Below are positions 16,153 through 18,971 of a stretch of DNA of 18,971 nt, piece after piece. Both the position numbers and the translations under genes were made by a program. Positions within the stretch are counted from its first letter, which is position 1; each line of letters begins with the position of its first letter. Source of the stretch: an uncultured Clostridia bacterium (GTDB lineage: Bacteria > Bacillota > Clostridia > TANB77 > CAG-508); contig CAKPLD010000018.1 in NCBI GenBank assembly GCA_934167225.1, positions 1-18,971 of the forward strand. The letters are read 5' to 3'. The notes beneath the pieces were generated by a model. The model did no database searches, was not told the DNA's origin, and was given only the letters and a program-made list of their open reading frames with translations.

Positions 16153-16178
16153 TATCAAGTATCCAAAATGGATTGATA
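16153..16178. promoter_or_regulatory. Third operator-like site before the HTH gene
   Basis: TATCC-AAAAT-GGATT (16160-16174) matches the other operators and is extended outward by TATCAA (16153-16158) and TTGATA (16173-16178). It lies 22 bases before the HTH gene start, overlapping neither promoter box found. It could serve as roadblock or cooperative site. Confidence 0.6.
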
Positions 16179-16199
16179 ATTTTCGAAGGAGGACAAATT

Positions 16200-16445
16200 A
16201 TGAATGAAAGTTTTAGTGAAGAACTTAAGAAGGAATTAGTAAAACAAGCTATAAAAAGCTTAGATGACCCATTTAAAATGCTAACTGTAAAAGATGTAGC
16301 AAAAGATTTATATATGGGAGAAAACAAAACGAACGAAATATTTAATCGTGCAGATTTCCCATCTATTAATATAGGCAAAACTAGAAAAATACAAAAGATA
16401 GCCTATATTTTATGGAAGATGGAAAAAAGGATTGATGTTATATGA
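16200..16445 (+). CDS. Small helix-turn-helix protein (excisionase/MerR-like)
   Basis: An 81-residue DNA-binding protein. LTVKDVAKDLYMGENKTNEIFNR and DFPSINIGKTRKIQKIAYILW fit the HTH_17/Xis pattern (winged helix; 'FPsikiG..rkI'). The same FPSIKIG signature appears in the excisionase-like tail at the right edge, so the proteins are distant relatives. I start at the ATG at 16200 because AAGGAGG at 16186-16192 is 7 bases upstream; an ATG nine codons earlier would put this ribosome binding site inside the gene. It is the first gene under the operator-controlled rightward promoter, so it is an early gene: directionality factor or Cro-like regulator. Confidence 0.8.
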   Translation: MNESFSEELKKELVKQAIKSLDDPFKMLTVKDVAKDLYMGENKTNEIFNRADFPSINIGKTRKIQKIAYILWKMEKRIDVI

Positions 16446-16657
16446 GAAATATAAAAATCATTTATACAAAAGCACACTTTGGCGAGCAGACTTTTGCACA
16501 AATGCCACATAAAGATATTCGCAATCTTTATAAGAATAGTATATCATTTTTCCTTATATTTAACAATAGAAAATTAAGTAGAAATACTAGAAAGCGAGTA
16601 AAATATGGAAAAAACAAAGAAATATTATTGGATAAAATTAAAAACAGATTTCTTTAA
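16442..16657 (+). CDS. Doubtful small reading frame between HTH and replication genes
   Basis: The ATG overlaps the previous stop (ATGA) and 71 residues follow (MRNIKIIYTKAHFGEQTF...). It overlaps the next gene by 53 bases in another frame, has only a distant AGGA, and shows no known domain. The first 48 codons may be real coding sequence filling an otherwise empty gap; the tail is probably not. Confidence 0.3.
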   Translation: MRNIKIIYTKAHFGEQTFAQMPHKDIRNLYKNSISFFLIFNNRKLSRNTRKRVKYGKNKEILLDKIKNRFL

Positions 16658-17009
16658 TTTAGCTGAGATAGATTTTTTATTATCACAAAAAAATGGTTGT
16701 CAATATATAGTTTTATACCAAATGCTATGTTTACAGACTGCTAATAATAATGGTGAATTAGCATCAAGAGTTGGAGAAATGATTATTCCTTATGATCCAG
16801 ATAAAATAGCAAGAGATACTAAATATTTTAGTAAAGATACTGTTATTGTAGCTATGGAATTATTTAAAAAACTAAATTTAATATATACAGATGATGGAAT
16901 TTGCTTAAAAATAGCAGGATTTGAAAATATGGTTGGTAGTGAAACTGGTTGGGCAAAACAAAAAAGAAGAGCCAAAAGAACCAATTTCTTTAATAGAAGT
17001 AAAGGTTGA
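16605..17009 (+). pseudogene. Phage replisome organiser N-terminal domain protein, frameshifted
   Basis: The 134 residues match the phage replisome organiser N-terminal domain: KYYWIKLKTDFFN at the start, YIVLYQMLCLQTANNNGEL, IPYDPDKIARDTKYFSKDTVIVAMELFKKLNLI, and MVGSETGWAKQKRR. Such proteins bind the replication origin and help load the helicase; full forms have 230-300 residues, so this one lacks its C-terminal half. After the A-run at 16960-16965 the sense moves to the +1 frame, which reads EEPKEPISLIEVKVEKWYEKLF and stops at 17034. One surplus A would explain it. A short intergenic gap and the arm-like repeats follow, so the rest of the gene has been deleted. GAAAGCGAG lies before ATG. 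Confidence 0.75.
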
Positions 17010-17090
17010 AAAATGGTATGAAAAATTGTTTTAATTTTTTAGAAAAATATTAAGAAAGTAGTTATTTAAGACTGCTTTTTATTTTTCGTA

Positions 17091-17149
17091 ATTTGAATGT
17101 AGTTTTTACATTCAAATAGTTGAACTTGAATGCAATAATGAATGCAGTA
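17091..17149. repeat. Inverted and direct repeats of the TTGAATGCAGT motif
   Basis: ATTTGAATGTA (17091-17101) and TACATTCAAAT (17107-17117) form a perfect 11-bp inverted repeat around GTTTT. Two further copies, TTGAATGCAATA (17126-17137) and ATGAATGCAGTA (17138-17149), follow head to tail. The clustering next to an att-like core and an integrase gene is typical of integrase arm sites. The hairpin lacks a proper T-tail, so it is not a terminator. Confidence 0.6.
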
Positions 17150-17220
17150 ACAGAAATATAGAGGAATTTTGAAAAAGTTTAAGAAAAGAAAAAAGGCTTA
17201 AAATAGCCTAAAAACAATTT

Positions 17221-17246
17221 AAGGAGCTTTCAAAAAGCTCCTTTTT
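17221..17246 (+). terminator. Strong terminator before the att-like core
   Basis: AAGGAGCTTT (17221-17230) pairs perfectly with AAAGCTCCTT (17234-17243) around CAA, followed by TTT and C. It ends rightward transcription from the replication module. The gene-free stretch 17035-17389 holds this, the arm-like repeats, the core at 17248 and the inverted repeat at 17265. Confidence 0.8.
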
Positions 17247-17247
17247 C

Positions 17248-17258
17248 TGGTCGAGGTG
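17248..17258. other. tRNA-3'-end-like attachment core, copy 2
   Basis: TGGTCGAGGTG, one base different from 13558-13568 and in the same orientation, 3690 bases apart. It is 132 bases from the 3' end of the integrase gene, the usual place of att in such elements. It is a candidate crossover region; the partner at the far end is outside the window or is copy 1. Confidence 0.45.
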
Positions 17259-17264
17259 GTAATT

Positions 17265-17281
17265 GTTTAAAATGTTTAAAC
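17265..17281. repeat. Short inverted repeat beside the att-like core
   Basis: GTTTAAA (17265-17271) and TTTAAAC (17275-17281) flank ATG. Tyrosine integrases often act on 7-bp half-sites around a short overlap, so this could be a core site. In such AT-rich DNA it can also arise by chance. Confidence 0.35.
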
Positions 17282-17389
17282 TTCTTGTGCTTACTATGTT
17301 TTAAGTTTTACTTTTATTTTTAAAACATTATTTTAAAACAACCACCTTAGTATTAATCTAAAATTTATATATTTAATTTCAATGTACTT

Positions 17390-18697
17390 TTAAACTCTTT
17401 CTCTTTTCAAATAATCTATAATTTTTTGAGTCTCTTTTTGTTTATAATAATTGTAAATATCTCCATAAGTATTTATTGTGGTTTCGATATTGGCATGTCC
17501 CATTAATCTCTGAAGAACAGGCAAATCTACACCAGCCTCAATACATCTAGTTGCGAATGTATGTCTTAACATGTGTGTATTTACAGGTTTTGTTATTCCT
17601 GCATTTTTACATATTCTCTTAAATGCAGAGTTTATTGTATTATCTTCATAAAGTTTCTTATTTTCTTGGCAAAATAACACTTTATTTTTATTTTCAATTT
17701 TATTATTTAAAGAATCTTGTATAATATCTTCTATTAATTCTGTTATTTCAAGATTTCTTTTCCCATTTTTAGTTTTAGTTGGACCAATAATTGTTTTCTT
17801 ATTTCTATCTTTTGTTAAAGTTCTGCTTATTGAAAGCATTTTGTTTTCTAAATTAATATCTTCGTCATAATTTAATGCTAATGCTTCGCCAATTCTTATT
17901 CCTGTGTATAAACAAAGTAGAATTATATTTTTGTGTTTACTATTGTGTTTTGATAAATAATCTTCTAGCTGTGTTTGTTCTGAAAGTGTCAAAGCAACAA
18001 CATCTTTATCTTCTTTTAAACTTTTAGGTCTTTCTATTTTGGTTATACCTTCAAAGAAATTTGTTGATATATATAAATTATGATTTGCATATTCAAATAC
18101 ATATTTTAACATTCTATAGTCTTTCTTTATTGTAGAATTAGATTTCGTTCTTTCATCCTGCAGAAAATTTTCAATTTGTTCTTTCGTAACTTTTTTAATT
18201 GGAATGTTAGCAAATTTACATTTCTTAATTCTTTCAAGTGTAGACATATTTGTGTTGTAAGCATTTGCTTTTGTTTTTCCCATTCTGTATTTTGAATCTT
18301 CAATTTCTTGAGCAAGTATTGCAATTGTTTTTTCAGTCCTTTTTATATTAATTGGTTTACCTGCTTTTTTCTTATCTAGCTTATATTTATACATTTTGTC
18401 TAATGCTTCGTCTTCTGTTGTTGCAGTAAATGTTTTACGAATTAGTTTTCCTGTTTCAATATCTTTTCCAATTGTTAAAGTCGCTTTACTCTGTTTATGA
18501 ATGTAGAATTTATCGCATTTTTCTGCATTTGAACAATTTTTACATTTATCGCATTTGTTCATTTCTTTTTTGTTTTTTCTATTTTTACAAATAGATCTGT
18601 CTTTACATTTTTTACAAATAAGACACATTGGCAAATCTGAATCTTTTTTCTCTGCTTTAATTATGTAAGTTCCTACTGTAAATCCTTTTGTACTCAT
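17390..18697 (-). CDS. int: Tyrosine integrase with an N-terminal double Cys4 cluster
   Basis: A site-specific recombinase that inserts and excises the element. Catalytic residues: R268 in TGIRIGEAL, H375-x-x-R378 in HMLRH, H401 in GHANIETT, and nucleophile Y411 in INTYGD. An arm-binding region (about 65-105) and a SAM-like core-binding domain (about 115-200) come first. Before them lie two identically spaced clusters, C-x2-C-x2-C-x5-C, at 25-37 and 49-61, which should bind metal and are unusual in integrases. I start at the ATG at 18697: a GTG four codons earlier is part of the Shine-Dalgarno AGTGAGG. The product has 435 residues. The excisionase-like gene lies 148 bases upstream on the same strand, as in Tn916-type xis-int pairs. 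Confidence 0.92.
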   Translation of the reverse strand: MSTKGFTVGTYIIKAEKKDSDLPMCLICKKCKDRSICKNRKNKKEMNKCDKCKNCSNAEKCDKFYIHKQSKATLTIGKDIETGKLIRKTFTATTEDEALDKMYKYKLDKKKAGKPINIKRTEKTIAILAQEIEDSKYRMGKTKANAYNTNMSTLERIKKCKFANIPIKKVTKEQIENFLQDERTKSNSTIKKDYRMLKYVFEYANHNLYISTNFFEGITKIERPKSLKEDKDVVALTLSEQTQLEDYLSKHNSKHKNIILLCLYTGIRIGEALALNYDEDINLENKMLSISRTLTKDRNKKTIIGPTKTKNGKRNLEITELIEDIIQDSLNNKIENKNKVLFCQENKKLYEDNTINSAFKRICKNAGITKPVNTHMLRHTFATRCIEAGVDLPVLQRLMGHANIETTINTYGDIYNYYKQKETQKIIDYLKRERV

Positions 18698-18783
18698 ATT
18701 TTTCCTCACTTTTTCTAAAAATTTGAGGAAATACCTTGCCCATTTTTACTTTTGGGTGTATAATAATTTTACAATATATTTTG

Positions 18784-18801
18784 AACAGGGTATTTCCTGT
18801 T
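18784..18801 (-). promoter_or_regulatory. Hairpin in the xis-int leader
   Basis: AACAGG (18784-18789) and CCTGTT (18796-18801) form a perfect 6-bp stem around GTATTT. The same segment pairs alternatively over distance: GGTATTTCCT here with AGGAAATACC at 18724-18733, next to the integrase start. Two exclusive folds could attenuate int expression or hide its ribosome binding site. Confidence 0.4.
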
Positions 18802-18845
18802 TGTTTTGAAGATTTAAATGTTCCAGATTTAAGTCTTCTTTCTTT

Positions 18846-18971
18846 TTATTCTACACCAATTCTTTTTTGACTTAGATATTCGTCTAAACAATCAGCTTTA
18901 ATCCAAAATTTTCTTCCAATTTTGATACTTGGAAATTCTTCTGAATTAAATAATTTTAAGCACTTTTGTTT
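18846..18971 (-). CDS. xis: Excisionase-like protein, C-terminal part (runs off the window)
   Basis: The last 41 residues of a small DNA-binding protein are visible; the 5' end lies beyond 18971. EEFPSIKIGRKFWIKADCL followed by DEYLSQ matches the winged-helix end of HTH_17/Tn916-type excisionases, which bind near the attachment arms and direct the integrase to excision. It is upstream of and collinear with int, separated by 148 bases with the hairpin described above. The small HTH protein at 16200 shares the FPSI-IG signature. Confidence 0.75.
   Translation of the reverse strand, partial: KQKCLKLFNSEEFPSIKIGRKFWIKADCLDEYLSQKRIGVE

Overview
The window is very AT-rich (coding regions dominated by AAA, AAT, ATA and TTA codons) and has strong GGAGG-type ribosome binding sites and consensus TTGACA/TATAAT promoters. 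With an AddB-type helicase-nuclease subunit, a Fic protein, phage-type repressor circuitry and a Tn916-like Int/Xis pair, this points to a low-GC Firmicute, most likely an uncultured gut-type Clostridia member. Species cannot be read from the sequence.

Layout. (1) About 1-5520 is chromosomal backbone on the + strand: a promoter, addB, then a PgeF/YfiH-like protein translationally coupled to it, then an S66 LD-carboxypeptidase closed by a terminator. (2) About 5540-13560 is accessory DNA: a class II Fic protein on the - strand, a decayed stub of a phage-type repressor gene, frameshifted small genes including a DNA/RNA non-specific (EndA-type) endonuclease that has lost its start, a 192-bp inverted-repeat element, a very large SF2 helicase whose C-terminus is four ~105-residue repeats cut by one in-frame TAG, and a small charged partner protein. 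(3) About 13560-17250 is a compact phage/ICE-like immunity and replication module: repressor, DNA-binding protein and Doc-type toxin in one - strand operon, divergent across an operator-promoter region from a small HTH protein and a broken replisome-organiser gene. (4) About 17250-18971 is the end of another integrative element: a tyrosine integrase with a Cys-rich N-terminus and the 3' end of an excisionase-like gene running off the window.

How it fits together. The Fic and Doc modules begin near the same 12-base motif, and a shared tRNA-3'-end-like 11-mer lies at ~13558 and ~17248. The left repressor stub and the right intact repressor share gene 5' end, promoter and operator-like sequence. 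I read this as accretion of related integrative elements at one site, with older ones decaying: five or six separate frameshift or nonsense lesions are visible in the cargo, while the backbone genes and the integrase are intact. The most interesting cargo is the helicase plus its small partner, a possible uncharacterised defence or DNA-processing system. That role is inference from architecture and location only.
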